Below, in pieces: positions 7,250 to 16,872 of a DNA stretch of 64,000 nucleotides; position 1 is the first letter of the stretch; the number at the start of each line of letters is the position of its first letter. The DNA lies in assembly GCF_009867135.1 (NCBI RefSeq), contig NZ_CP047226.1:1116001-1180000 (forward strand). Reading direction: 5' to 3'. A model generated the notes under the pieces. The model did not search any database, had not been told where the DNA came from, and saw nothing but the letters and a program-made list of their open reading frames with translations. A program made the position numbers and the translations under genes. The stretch comes from Moraxella osloensis (lineage in GTDB: Bacteria; Pseudomonadota; Gammaproteobacteria; Pseudomonadales; Moraxellaceae).

Positions 7250-8893
7250 TTATTGCATGATTTTAACGTAAGCTTGCGCTCTTAATTCCTGCATCCAATC
7301 GTCTAGCGCTTGCGGTGCCATACGTTGGTATAGAATTTCACGCGCCATGTTTTTACGATAGACATCACTCACATCTTTTTGGCGTTTTTCATCGACTTTA
7401 AGAATATGCCAGCCAAATTGTGATTGAAAGGGCACAGAATAATCATTTACCGAAGTTTTTTTCATCATTGCTTCAAAGCTTGGTACCATATCACCTTCAC
7501 TGACCCAGCCCAAATCGCCGCCGTTACTGGCACTTCCTGGGTCTTTTGAGTAGGTGCTTGCTAAGGTAGCGAAGTCCTCACCTTGACGTAGTTTTTCATA
7601 GATAGTGTCGATCTGCTGTTTTGCCATGTCAGCCGGTAGGGCAGTTGACGGGCTAATTAAAATATGGCGGGTATGCCATTGATCGATGATTTTTTGTTGA
7701 CCGCCGCGTTTATCTACGAGTTTAATCACGTTATAACCTTCTGCCGTGGCAATCGGGTTAGTGACTTGCCCGACTTCAAGGGCGGTGATGTTTTTTGACA
7801 GTTCTGTCGGCAACTCTGCCGCGACGTGGTAGCCCATATCGCCCCCTTGAATTTGCGCGTTATAGTTGGCTTGCGCGTCAGTCATGATTTGCTCAATATT
7901 GGCATTCTCAGCTTGCAAATTTTTGGCAATTTGGGTGGCTACGCTCAGCGCTTGTTTTTTTTGTTTGTCGCTGGTTTTACCCGTGGCATCGGCTACAAAA
8001 GGCACGCGAATATGTAAGGTGCGATATTGTGATTTTTCTAAAGCGTTGCTCTCTGGTGATTTGAGAAAGTTGTCAACATCTTGGTCGGAGATTTTGATGC
8101 GGCTGGCAAGTTGCTGCTGCTGCAAGGTTTGTATCGCCAAGTCTTCACTGACTTTTTGACGCAATGCTTGGTAACTACCTGCGCGCTGGGCGTCAAGTTT
8201 TTGCTGGAGTTCAGCAAGGCTCGCGACCCCATTTTGTTGTGCCAAATTGGTCAACGCAGCATTCACTGTATTCTCTTCAGCCTGCAGTCCTTGGCGTTTG
8301 ATGATATCAAGTTGGATTTGCTTAGTAATTAGCTGATCCAATACTTGCGGATAAAGTTGCTGTGCGGGTGGTACAGGTTTATTTTGCGCTTGAAGCTGGG
8401 CAGAAGCTTGAGCAACCGCGCGATCTAACTGGCTGCGTAAAATAGGTGTGTCGTTGACAATAGCAATCACACCATCGATAACCTGATCTTGCGAACTGTT
8501 AGTAACGACAGGCGCTGGCTCAACCAATGAATTAGCGACCTCTGGTGCTACGGGCGCAGGTTGAGAGACAGCTTTTGCTGTTTTTTGAGTGGTAGGTTTT
8601 GAGCCACTGGCTTTGGTGTCGGCTTTGACTGATTTGGCAGCGTTGGTGGTTTTGTTTGCTGTTACAGATTTCGTTGACTTGCTTGTGGTTTGCACTGCAG
8701 GTTTGGTACTAGATTTTTTACTAGATTCCACCGTCGTTTTGCTGCTGGTTGTGTTGGTTTTAGCTGTTGCAGTCACGGCTTGCGCGTTCAATGTTGGCAT
8801 GACCAATAGGGTGCCATATATCAAAGCGCTAGTGAGAGCAGATAGGGCGTTACGGTGAAAATTGGGTAAATTATGCATGACAGCATGGTTCAT
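7250..8893 (-). CDS. surA: Periplasmic chaperone / peptidyl-prolyl isomerase SurA
   Basis: Periplasmic chaperone for outer-membrane beta-barrel proteins, including LptD, encoded next door. Order in the 547-residue precursor: a signal sequence ending near NAQA (about 35-38); a Lys/Ser/Thr linker (about 40-125); the SurA N-domain beginning VIDGVIAIVNDTPILRSQLD; and two parvulin domains, the second starting at RHILISPS with GGDLGWVSEGDMVP. ATG 8893 is preceded by AAGGAT at 7-base spacing, so the longer frame to 8968 is rejected. The linker, low in complexity, makes the protein longer than E. coli SurA (428). The gene follows lptD on the same strand, 230 bp downstream. Confidence 0.93.
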   Translation of the reverse strand: MNHAVMHNLPNFHRNALSALTSALIYGTLLVMPTLNAQAVTATAKTNTTSSKTTVESSKKSSTKPAVQTTSKSTKSVTANKTTNAAKSVKADTKASGSKPTTQKTAKAVSQPAPVAPEVANSLVEPAPVVTNSSQDQVIDGVIAIVNDTPILRSQLDRAVAQASAQLQAQNKPVPPAQQLYPQVLDQLITKQIQLDIIKRQGLQAEENTVNAALTNLAQQNGVASLAELQQKLDAQRAGSYQALRQKVSEDLAIQTLQQQQLASRIKISDQDVDNFLKSPESNALEKSQYRTLHIRVPFVADATGKTSDKQKKQALSVATQIAKNLQAENANIEQIMTDAQANYNAQIQGGDMGYHVAAELPTELSKNITALEVGQVTNPIATAEGYNVIKLVDKRGGQQKIIDQWHTRHILISPSTALPADMAKQQIDTIYEKLRQGEDFATLASTYSKDPGSASNGGDLGWVSEGDMVPSFEAMMKKTSVNDYSVPFQSQFGWHILKVDEKRQKDVSDVYRKNMAREILYQRMAPQALDDWMQELRAQAYVKIMQ

Positions 8894-9123
8894 GGCATGT
8901 ATCCTTAAAATAAAAACCAAAAAATAAAAAAAGTAAATTTGATCACTCAAAAAATAATGGCAAAACAATTTCGATAAAATGGCTGCTCTTTGACCAAGTT
9001 TCTTAGATTTAGATGTTGCTAAGTTTGGGACATTTTATACAATAATATTTGCTGGCGTATGTCTGTATCATAATAAATCCTAAAAAACCTCAAGTTTTAG
9101 GCAGTTTTTTGCGTAAAAGGCGT

Positions 9124-12108
9124 CTAGTATTTAGGGTCATAACCCAATACCCGATTACGCATCAAGCTAGCCAGTCGACCGTCACCTTTGTTGGATAACC
9201 CATTTAAGCTAATTTCTGCCATGATAGCGTGGTCAGCACTGTCTTTATCACTTAATTCATCATAATAACGGCGAGCATAAATTGATAAGCCATAACAACA
9301 GCTATCATAAGTAAAGCCCGCTAACGCATCACTAAAACGACTTTTCTCATTGTCGTATTGCACAGCCCCTAAAAACTGCCAATTATCATTAATAGGTAAA
9401 ACAGCGGAGCCTGTGAAAGCAGAGAGGGCTTTTTGTCCAAATCTACTGTCATTGCGTTTGATATACCCTAAGTTATAAAGGCTATTGAAAGTTGGCGCAT
9501 AACGAAACTGGGTGTTAATATAGTTTAAATCAGCGTTGTCATCGACCGAGCCATCTAAATCCACCCAAAAATCTTGACGCGGTTGGGTGCTTACTTCAAA
9601 GACGGTACCAGTATTGTCAATTTTTAACCCATCATCAGTATCATCAAGATGTACCCGAATATCACTCAAATAAATTTGTTTGCCCACGCTGGCATCCAAG
9701 CGAGTCAAACCATTGCCATCAATATAGCGATAATTTAATGAAGGGGTTAGATGATTATTGTCAGGCAAACGATCATAGCCCAAAAACCATGAATCTTCAT
9801 ACAACTGCGAAAAATTGAGCGATGCTAAACGGGTATTAAAGTTGGGTACATCAGTCTGGTCTTTATAGGGCGAGTACACATATTTTAGGCGCGGGCTTAA
9901 TAACTGATAGCCGCCCAAGGATTCATCAAATTTACCAAATGGGGTGCCTGCTTTAAAGAAATTTAAGCCACTATCAATACTAAACTGCGGTACAAAAATA
10001 GATTGGCTTTTGCTATTTTTATCCAGTCCATTGGCATCGGCTGATTCTTGGTCAAATTGGGTATAAAGGTGCTGTAAACTTACTGACGGGGTCACGTATC
10101 CCCAAGTTCGCGTCATTGGATAGGCAGCAGTGAGTTTGTTATACAATCTGCCACCGCTTTGCTCAGGCGCAGAGCCATCATTGATTGGGCGTTTAAAATA
10201 GGCAAAATCGCTGATACCAGTCAAATCAAATTGGGTCACCCAAGGCACACGATATTTGACCGATAACTGCGGCAGACGGTCATACGGTTTGTCTTTATCC
10301 AAGATTTTGTCTGAATTGGTTAAATTTCGATCCAGTGTTTGAAAGGTTTCAATCTTGGCAAGCGCAGTCAAATAGTCATTGTAATAATTGGCTTGAATGC
10401 GGCGCGGTAAATTTAATTGAACGGTTTCATCACCCAATGTCTCAAAATCGTTTAAGAATTTAGGATCTGAGACATACTGATATAGCGCATCAATGGATAG
10501 GTTAGGGATATCTTTTGACTGCCAATGATGATTATAATAAAAGCGGGTACGGTCTTCATCATCATATTGTTTGTCGTTTGGCAGATAAGAACCTGTCAAG
10601 CTACCATAACCAAATTTTTCTGTCAGATAGCGAAACTCACCCGTCAACATCGGATTGCGGTCAGTAAAAATGGTTGGCGTGACAGTGGCATCGTAATTTG
10701 GCGCTAGATTAAAGTAATAAGGTAACTGTACATTAAAACTCCCTTCCGTACTAAAACCGCCGCGTGGTAACAAAAAACCACTGGTGCGACGATCGTCAAT
10801 CGGAAAGTTAAAATACGGTAGGTACAATACTGGGGTATTTTTAACTTTTAACGTCGCATTATAGGCTTCACCGCGACCCGTGTCGGTATTGATATCGATG
10901 TTTTTGGCATTGATCTGCCATGTCGGATTGTCAGGCGCGCAGGTAGTAAACATGACATCGTCAATTTCAACGCGGCTTTCATCGACTTTATTAAGCCGTT
11001 TGGCATAACCATACGCTTGTAGCGGTACGCTGGCAAACGCCACATCTTTGGCGGTTGCTTTGGTGCTATCAGTTTGGTACGCCAGTTCATCGGCAACGGT
11101 AATCAGCCCCCCTTTTGGGTTATCTTTAAGGCTTGCACGTGGGTTACCGTCTGTCGATTGGGTACTTTGCGCGGCATCGACCAACAAAACATTACCTTGA
11201 GCGGCCGCAATGCCATCTTGCACGTTAACGACCACTTTATCGGCAGAGATTTGCTGACGACCTTGGTTAATTTGCACATCACCTGACAATTCAGCATAAT
11301 TTTCATTGTCGTAATAGCCATAGTCAGACGACGCATAAATTGGGAAACTGCTATTGGGTTGGTCGGTAGCGGCTGCCGCTAATGCCTGTTGTTGATAGAT
11401 GGTCGAAGTGGGATATACCCAGTTGCCATGACACATGGCGTCTTTTCGGGTGGCTGCTTTTGATTGCGAATTTGCTTGAGCAACTGACTGTTGACTATCA
11501 GGCGTGAGAGGTTTCAGTAAATTTGGATTGGAATTTGAATTAGCAACCGTGGCGCTAGTATCGTCCGTGGTTTGCTGGGTTTTGGGTTGATAAAAGGTTT
11601 TGAGCTTTTCTAGACTGGCTTGCTGTTGTTGATTTGGGGTAAAGTTGGGACGAGTACGCGCAGAGTTTGGTTTGATGTCAGGCGCGCTAATCGGCGTGAT
11701 GCCTTGATTGGTGGTCACATCGACAGTGGTGGCGCTGTCTGCTGTGGTGGCAATACTACTATCGGTATCGGGCGTTGCAGCTGAGGTACCAAGGTTTTGT
11801 TTTTCAATACTCTGTGATTCAGTGCTTTGTGTCTCAATATTCTGTGACTCAATGTTTTGAGCTTCTGTGCTTTGTGCTGTTGCTGTATCAGTCGATTCCG
11901 TAACGGCGGCTGTCGGCAACACCGCAAGCGCTGAGGTTGAATACAAAGTAGTGAACATCGCGCCAAGCGTCATCGCTAAAACATTGGTATGTCGATAAAT
12001 TTGGTGTAATGATTGATGCAGGCGTGTGGGCTGGGTTGGCAAAGACGAATGTGAAGTTAAACGATTAGAAGTTGACGAAATAGGCGACAATTTCACAGAT
12101 TTTTTCAT
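9124..12108 (-). CDS. lptD: LPS-assembly protein LptD
   Basis: Outer-membrane barrel that, with lipoprotein LptE, inserts lipopolysaccharide into the outer leaflet. In 994 residues: a long basic leader and signal segment ending near STSALA (about 57-62); a low-complexity region (about 65-215) with a Thr/Glu/Ser/Gln repeat; the OstA/LptA-like domain (about 255-420, with YGYYDNENYAELSGDVQINQ); then the barrel (about 430-994, with the conserved LPYFNFPIDDRRTSGFLLP). Cysteines near 222 and 391 and a CC pair near 939 fit the inter-domain disulfides known for LptD. The family is usually 750-850 residues; the surplus is the N-terminal repeat region. surA is downstream and amgK is divergent. Confidence 0.95.
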   Translation of the reverse strand: MKKSVKLSPISSTSNRLTSHSSLPTQPTRLHQSLHQIYRHTNVLAMTLGAMFTTLYSTSALAVLPTAAVTESTDTATAQSTEAQNIESQNIETQSTESQSIEKQNLGTSAATPDTDSSIATTADSATTVDVTTNQGITPISAPDIKPNSARTRPNFTPNQQQQASLEKLKTFYQPKTQQTTDDTSATVANSNSNPNLLKPLTPDSQQSVAQANSQSKAATRKDAMCHGNWVYPTSTIYQQQALAAAATDQPNSSFPIYASSDYGYYDNENYAELSGDVQINQGRQQISADKVVVNVQDGIAAAQGNVLLVDAAQSTQSTDGNPRASLKDNPKGGLITVADELAYQTDSTKATAKDVAFASVPLQAYGYAKRLNKVDESRVEIDDVMFTTCAPDNPTWQINAKNIDINTDTGRGEAYNATLKVKNTPVLYLPYFNFPIDDRRTSGFLLPRGGFSTEGSFNVQLPYYFNLAPNYDATVTPTIFTDRNPMLTGEFRYLTEKFGYGSLTGSYLPNDKQYDDEDRTRFYYNHHWQSKDIPNLSIDALYQYVSDPKFLNDFETLGDETVQLNLPRRIQANYYNDYLTALAKIETFQTLDRNLTNSDKILDKDKPYDRLPQLSVKYRVPWVTQFDLTGISDFAYFKRPINDGSAPEQSGGRLYNKLTAAYPMTRTWGYVTPSVSLQHLYTQFDQESADANGLDKNSKSQSIFVPQFSIDSGLNFFKAGTPFGKFDESLGGYQLLSPRLKYVYSPYKDQTDVPNFNTRLASLNFSQLYEDSWFLGYDRLPDNNHLTPSLNYRYIDGNGLTRLDASVGKQIYLSDIRVHLDDTDDGLKIDNTGTVFEVSTQPRQDFWVDLDGSVDDNADLNYINTQFRYAPTFNSLYNLGYIKRNDSRFGQKALSAFTGSAVLPINDNWQFLGAVQYDNEKSRFSDALAGFTYDSCCYGLSIYARRYYDELSDKDSADHAIMAEISLNGLSNKGDGRLASLMRNRVLGYDPKY
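11804..11878. repeat. Five 15-bp tandem repeats inside lptD
   Basis: Five degenerate 15-bp units of the type TCAATACTCTGTGAT. On the coding strand they give five-residue units such as IESQN, IETQS, TESQS. They lie in the exported N-terminal linker, between the signal sequence and the OstA domain. Confidence 0.8.
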
Positions 12109-12273
12109 TAGACATTTACCAAAGACACGATATAAAAACCTTCACATCATATCACTAGCGCCATCAATATACTATTGCAAAAGATGTTTAAAATTGCAAA
12201 CATGATAGACGCCACTTGAGAGATACGCAGATTTTCGGTAGCATAACTTATTTTTATTGAGTAAGCCCACCTT

Positions 12274-13431
12274 ATGAACCATCCCGCCGCACAACTTGCC
12301 AACCAAGACCCTTGCGATAGCACAGCTTCGCCATCAAATACCGAGCCATGTGAACAACAGCCACTTGAACAACAATCACTTAAGCAACAATCACTTAAAC
12401 AACAGTCACGTGAACAACAGCTGCACACTTGGTTGACCCAAGTTTTTCCAAATCAGTCATTGCAGCATGAAAAAATACCTGGCGATGCCAGCTTTCGCAG
12501 CTATCATCGCTTAACCGTCGACAATCAACACTATATCGTGATGGATGCGCCGCCAGAAAAAGAATCGGTGAAAGAATTTATCGCCGTGGACAACTTAATG
12601 GCAGGTCATGTGCATGTGCCAAAAATGATTGCCACGGATGAACAGCAAGGTTTTATCGTCCTTGAGGATTTGGGAAACACGGATTTTGCCGATGTCATTG
12701 CCAAGGATTTAACGGATGCAGGCGAGCTGGCAAAAACTGCGCGCTATTATCAGCAAGCAATGCAGGCGATTTTGGCGATTCAAAAGATTGACGTCAATGA
12801 TGCCAAAGCCGTTATCCCAAGTTACGATGATGCCTTGCTGCGCCGAGAAATGGGCTTGTTTAGCGAGTGGTTTTTACCCTATCTCGGCGTGACGATGACC
12901 CCAGACTTAGAGACGCTGTGGCAAGATTTGCAGTCTGATATTATCCAGCAAGTCATCGCGCAGCCTCAAGTGGTGGTGCACCGTGATTTTCACAGCCGTA
13001 ATTTGATGGTATTAAATCACAGCGATGAGTTGGGTGTGATTGATTTTCAAGATGCTGTCATCGGTGCCTACACCTATGATTTGGCGTCTTTATTGCGAGA
13101 TGCCTATATCAATTATGATGAAACATGGGTCAACACGCATCTGGCTCATTATTGTCAATTGGCGCAAATTGACAAAAGCTTGGCAGAGTTTACCGTGGAT
13201 TTTAATATCATGAGTATGCAGCGTCATCTTAAGGTATTGGGAATTTTTGTACGTTTGTTCAAGCGAGATGGCAAAGACCGTTATTTGGTCAACCTGCCTA
13301 AAGTTTTCAATGATTTATTAACTTGTTTAAAAGCTATCAGCCAACGCGATGTGCTTCATACTTTTGATAAATTTGCTGATTGGATGACCGCCATTGTTGA
13401 ACCTGCTTTTCATCAAAAAATCCAAGGATAA
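12274..13431 (+). CDS. amgK: N-acetylmuramate/N-acetylglucosamine kinase AmgK
   Basis: Aminoglycoside-phosphotransferase fold kinase that phosphorylates the anomeric position of MurNAc, letting recycled cell-wall sugar re-enter UDP-MurNAc synthesis without MurA (and hence fosfomycin-insensitively). Key sites: GDASFRSYHRL (about 70-80), VVHRDFHSRNLMV (about 235-247, Brenner motif) and GVIDFQDA (about 253-260, metal-binding Asp). murU follows after 6 bp, which settles the role among APH-fold kinases. At 385 residues it is longer than usual, owing to a 50-residue Gln-rich leader built of five-residue repeats. It is divergent from lptD. Confidence 0.9.
   Translation: MNHPAAQLANQDPCDSTASPSNTEPCEQQPLEQQSLKQQSLKQQSREQQLHTWLTQVFPNQSLQHEKIPGDASFRSYHRLTVDNQHYIVMDAPPEKESVKEFIAVDNLMAGHVHVPKMIATDEQQGFIVLEDLGNTDFADVIAKDLTDAGELAKTARYYQQAMQAILAIQKIDVNDAKAVIPSYDDALLRREMGLFSEWFLPYLGVTMTPDLETLWQDLQSDIIQQVIAQPQVVVHRDFHSRNLMVLNHSDELGVIDFQDAVIGAYTYDLASLLRDAYINYDETWVNTHLAHYCQLAQIDKSLAEFTVDFNIMSMQRHLKVLGIFVRLFKRDGKDRYLVNLPKVFNDLLTCLKAISQRDVLHTFDKFADWMTAIVEPAFHQKIQG
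12351..12425. repeat. Five 15-bp tandem repeats inside the amgK leader
   Basis: Five units of the type TGAACAACAATCACT at 12351, 12366, 12381, 12396 and 12411, each differing at one to four positions. They encode EQQPL, EQQSL, KQQSL, KQQSR, EQQLH. The period is a multiple of three, so unit gain or loss keeps the frame. Confidence 0.9.
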
Positions 13432-13437
13432 AACCCC

Positions 13438-14136
13438 ATGTCAACCACTATCACCCAAGCCATGATTTTATCCGCGGGTAAAGGCACTCGGCTGCGCCCT
13501 TTAACCTTAACCACGCCAAAACCGCTGGTCGAAGTCGGCGGGCAACCGCTTATCGTGTGGCATATCAAAGCACTCAAACAAGCAGGTATCACCGATATCA
13601 CCATCAATGTGTCATGGCTTGCTGATAAACTGCTCAATGCAATCGGGGATGGCAGTCAATTCGGTGTCACCATTCATTGGTCGATTGAGCCAGAAGAACC
13701 GCTTGAGACAGCCGGCGGTATCAAGATGGCTTTGGCTACCGGCAAATTAAAAGACCAGCCATTTATCTTGGTCAATGGGGATGTGTGGACGCCTTTTGAT
13801 TTTGCTCAACTAAGCCAGATTCAGTTAAACCACTCGCAGGCTTATTTGCTACTCACCGACCAAGCGACGCATAACCCAACGGGCGATTTTGCCTTAGAAA
13901 ATGGCAAGGTCAAGGTAGAAGGTACGCCAAAATATACCTTTGCAGGGATTAGTGTGATGTCACCAAGATTATTGGATGCGGTCAAGGCAGGGGAGACTGC
14001 GCCGCTTGCACCACTACTCAAACAAGCCATGCAAGCGGGTTTGGTAATGGGGGATTTGCTGAGCGAGGCGTGGGTCGATGTAGGCACGCTTGAGCGTTTA
14101 GAAAATTTGAACCAAAAATTGTCGGCTAACAAGTGA
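13438..14136 (+). CDS. murU: N-acetylmuramate alpha-1-phosphate uridylyltransferase MurU
   Basis: Nucleotidyltransferase that makes UDP-MurNAc from MurNAc-1-phosphate, the step after AmgK. The 232-residue protein opens with MILSAGKGTRLRPLT and TPKPLVEVGGQPL (about 8-37), the sugar-nucleotide transferase signature GxGTRxxPxTxxxPK. LVNGDVW near residue 113 carries the metal-binding Asp, and WVDVGTLERL near the end binds the sugar. It starts 6 bp after amgK, so the two form an operon, which ends at the hairpin at 14221. Confidence 0.93.
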   Translation: MSTTITQAMILSAGKGTRLRPLTLTTPKPLVEVGGQPLIVWHIKALKQAGITDITINVSWLADKLLNAIGDGSQFGVTIHWSIEPEEPLETAGGIKMALATGKLKDQPFILVNGDVWTPFDFAQLSQIQLNHSQAYLLLTDQATHNPTGDFALENGKVKVEGTPKYTFAGISVMSPRLLDAVKAGETAPLAPLLKQAMQAGLVMGDLLSEAWVDVGTLERLENLNQKLSANK

Positions 14137-14220
14137 TTTGGCAGAAAATTTCATCTTTTGCCATTTTGCTTTTATTTGAAAGCCGAGCAAACTAAACGGT
14201 TAAAGCTAAAAAAATGACCT

Positions 14221-14256
14221 AAAACTGTGATAAAATTTGTCACAGTTTTATTTTTA
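14221..14256 (+). terminator. Terminator after murU
   Basis: AAAACTGTGA (14221-14230) pairs perfectly with TCACAGTTTT (14240-14249), followed by ATTTTTAG. It lies 85 bases after the murU stop. Confidence 0.8.
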
Positions 14257-14279
14257 GCATGTTACATACGACAAAATTT

Positions 14280-14315
14280 AATTCTGTAATTAATTCTGTA
14301 ACTAATTCTGTAATA
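14280..14315. repeat. Three 12-bp tandem repeats in the tkt leader
   Basis: TAATTCTGTAAY recurs with a 12-base period; the C of TTCTG falls at 14284, 14296 and 14308. The last copy ends just before the tkt ribosome site AGGAAAG. Confidence 0.85.
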
Positions 14316-14326
14316 TAGGAAAGCCA

Positions 14327-16324
14327 ATGACAACCCCAATTTCTGAACGTCGTCTTGCCAACGCCATCCGTACCCTAGCTTTTGAAGCGGTGCAAAAAGC
14401 CAATTCTGGACATCCAGGCGCACCGATGGGCATGGCAGATATCGCTGAAGTGTTATGGCGTAAGTTTTTAAAGCATAATCCAACCGACCCAAATTGGCTA
14501 AATCGCGACCGTTTTGTGCTTTCAAATGGTCATGGCTCAATGCTGCAGTACGCTTTGCTGCACTTGACAGGGTACGACGTTAGCATTGAGGATATCAAAA
14601 ATTTTCGCCAATTGCATTCTAAAACACCTGGTCACCCTGAATATGGCTATACCGCAGGTGTGGAAACTACTACAGGTCCGTTGGGTCAAGGGATTGCCAA
14701 TGCCGTAGGTTTTGCGATTGCAGAAAAAACCCTAGCCGCGCAATTTAACCGAGACGGTTACCAAGTCATCGACCACCATACCTATTGCTTTTTAGGTGAT
14801 GGTTGTTTGATGGAAGGTATTAGCCATGAAGTTTGCTCATTAGCCGGTACGCTGCAACTGGGAAAATTGGTTGTGTATTATGATGACAATGGTATTTCGA
14901 TTGATGGTGATGTCAAAGGCTGGTTCTCCGATGACACCCAAAAACGTTTTGAAGCTTATGGTTGGCAAGTGCAAAAAGTTGACGGTCACGATACCGATGC
15001 CATTACCCAAGCGACCCAAAATGCCATTGATGAAAAAAATAAACCCTCACTCATCATCTGTAAAACCGTGATTGGCGCAGGTTCACCCAACAAGCAAGGC
15101 AAAGAAGATTCCCATGGCGCACCCCTTGGTGCAGATGAAATCTTGCTTACCCGTCAAGCCCTCAAGTGGGATCATGAAGCCTTTGAACTGCCAGACGATA
15201 TTTATGAAGGGTGGGACTGTACAGTTAAAGGTCAAGCGTTACAGCAATCATGGGAAAGTGAGTTTGATGCTTATAAAGACGCTTACCCAGAGCTTGCCAG
15301 TGAATTACTTCGCCGTGTGAATGGTGACTTGCCAGCAAATTTTGAGACACAAGCACAGGAATTTATCAAGGCGTGTCAAGATAACCCAGAAAACATTGCA
15401 ACGCGTAAAGCCAGCCAAAATTCAATCAATGCCTTACAGCCATTATTGCCAGAGCTGCTGGGCGGTTCTGCTGATTTGGCAGGGTCAAATCTGACTTGGT
15501 TTAAAAATGCCAAAGCGCTCGAAGATGATGCGGCAGGTAACTATATTCACTACGGCGTGCGTGAATTTGGTATGACGGCGATTGCCAATGGTATTGCCTT
15601 ATATGGCGGCTTTATTCCGTATGTGGCAACATTCTTGATGTTTATGGAATATGCGCGCAATGCGGTGCGTATGTCAGCCTTGATGAAACAACGCGTCATT
15701 AACGTTTATACCCACGACTCAATCGGTCTGGGTGAAGATGGCCCCACTCACCAACCTGTCGAGCAGTTGTCAAGTCTGCGTGCCACCCCAAATCTACATA
15801 CTTGGCGACCATGTGATACGGTTGAGTCAGCTGTGGCATGGGTAGAAGCCTTGAAAGCAAAATCAACCCCATCCGCGCTCATTTTTAGCCGTCAAAACCT
15901 ACCGCACCAAGCGCGAGATATTGAGCAAGTAGCCAATATTGCCAAAGGTGGTTATGTACTAGCCAAAGAACAAGGCGAGCTACGTGCCATCATCATCGCC
16001 ACAGGTTCAGAGATTGAGCTTGCAATGAATGCTTATACTGAGTTGACTGCCGAAGGTTTGGGCGTGCGCGTCGTATCGATGCCCTGTGCTGAAGTGTTTG
16101 CCAAACAAGAAATCAATTACCGTGACAGCGTGTTGCCACCGCAAGTGCGTGCCCGTGTGGCGGTTGAAGCCAGCCATATCGATTATTGGTACAAGTTTGT
16201 AGGGCTTGATGGTAAAGTCGTGGGTATGACCACCTTTGGTGAGTCTGCCCCTGCCAAAGACTTATTCCCATACTTTAACATCACCACTGAGGCGGTCATT
16301 CAAGCCGTGAAAGCGGTTGTTTAA
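14327..16324 (+). CDS. tkt: Transketolase
   Basis: Thiamine diphosphate enzyme of the pentose phosphate pathway that moves two-carbon ketol units between sugar phosphates. The 665-residue length is typical. Visible motifs: [12 protein letters not shown] (about 24-35), [12 protein letters not shown] (about 156-167; the GDG starts the TPP motif), RFEAYGWQ near 208, and the pyrimidine-binding segment with [18 protein letters not shown] (about 410-427, catalytic Glu). [19 protein letters not shown] (about 464-482) is the transketolase signature. AGGAAAG at 14317-14323 gives a good ribosome site for ATG 14327. It stands alone between two terminators. Confidence 0.97.
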   Translation: MTTPISERRLANAIRTLAFEAVQKANSGHPGAPMGMADIAEVLWRKFLKHNPTDPNWLNRDRFVLSNGHGSMLQYALLHLTGYDVSIEDIKNFRQLHSKTPGHPEYGYTAGVETTTGPLGQGIANAVGFAIAEKTLAAQFNRDGYQVIDHHTYCFLGDGCLMEGISHEVCSLAGTLQLGKLVVYYDDNGISIDGDVKGWFSDDTQKRFEAYGWQVQKVDGHDTDAITQATQNAIDEKNKPSLIICKTVIGAGSPNKQGKEDSHGAPLGADEILLTRQALKWDHEAFELPDDIYEGWDCTVKGQALQQSWESEFDAYKDAYPELASELLRRVNGDLPANFETQAQEFIKACQDNPENIATRKASQNSINALQPLLPELLGGSADLAGSNLTWFKNAKALEDDAAGNYIHYGVREFGMTAIANGIALYGGFIPYVATFLMFMEYARNAVRMSALMKQRVINVYTHDSIGLGEDGPTHQPVEQLSSLRATPNLHTWRPCDTVESAVAWVEALKAKSTPSALIFSRQNLPHQARDIEQVANIAKGGYVLAKEQGELRAIIIATGSEIELAMNAYTELTAEGLGVRVVSMPCAEVFAKQEINYRDSVLPPQVRARVAVEASHIDYWYKFVGLDGKVVGMTTFGESAPAKDLFPYFNITTEAVIQAVKAVV

Positions 16325-16361
16325 ATTGAATTGCTGACTTACTAATCTGACTTGCTAAACT

Positions 16362-16388
16362 AAAAGGTGGGCAATGCCCGCCTTTTTT
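16362..16388. terminator. Bidirectional terminator between tkt and the DUF3592-like gene
   Basis: AAAAGGTGGGC (16362-16372) and GCCCGCCTTTT (16376-16386) form an 11-bp stem (one G-T pair) with a 3-base loop and flanking A and T runs. Confidence 0.9.
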
Positions 16389-16397
16389 ATTTCTCAA

Positions 16398-16871
16398 TTA
16401 AACGGTTTTTTTGCATTCTTTATAGGATGAATACTTGGTGCCAATCCAATAGGCTAAAAACACTATCGAAAAAATTATACTCAAAAAATAATAGCTGATT
16501 TGGCTCGACACACCTTGCTGAAGTTGTGTTTTTGATAGTTTAATATTTGGGTTGCTAGGTAAATAATAGATGGTAATGCTATCACCTAAAGATTGCTTAT
16601 CGCAAATATCTAAGCTAGGGTCTTCAGGTACAGTGTCTATAAAATATTGTTTTTGATTAACTACATAACGATACAAACGCGTGGCTGATAGTCCGCGTCC
16701 TTTATTGCAACGAGTCTTTGTAGAATACGCTAAGGTTATAATGCCTTGCTGCTTGATAGTTTGATAAGTGTGAGCCGTTTTGTGATAATTATAATTGCCA
16801 ATAAAAGAAAAAATTATTGTAACTATGATTGAAACTACCGCAACAAATAATAGTAAATTTTTTGATAGCAT
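16398..16871 (-). CDS. Small membrane protein, DUF3592-like
   Basis: A 157-residue protein with a membrane segment at about 6-25, a periplasmic loop containing two to three cysteines and IYYLPSNPNIKL, and a second membrane segment at about 126-146. The layout and the YxPxNP phrase suggest the DUF3592 family, whose role is unknown. Its ATG follows the lpxH TAA after one base (TAAAATG), so it is almost certainly translated by coupling with lpxH. Whether it has any link to lipid A synthesis is unknown. It looks more AT-rich than its neighbours. Confidence 0.75.
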   Translation of the reverse strand: MLSKNLLLFVAVVSIIVTIIFSFIGNYNYHKTAHTYQTIKQQGIITLAYSTKTRCNKGRGLSATRLYRYVVNQKQYFIDTVPEDPSLDICDKQSLGDSITIYYLPSNPNIKLSKTQLQQGVSSQISYYFLSIIFSIVFLAYWIGTKYSSYKECKKTV

Positions 16872-16872
16872 T

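Noticed and set aside
8589..8858. 89-residue hydrophobic plus-strand frame inside surA
   Set aside because: It is antisense to the Lys/Thr-rich surA linker; the Leu/Val-rich composition follows from reading that linker backwards.
12147..12428. Cys/Ser-rich minus-strand frame over the start of amgK
   Set aside because: Its CCSDCC-like repeats are simply the reverse reading of the CAACAA repeats in the amgK leader. It has no plausible start signal.
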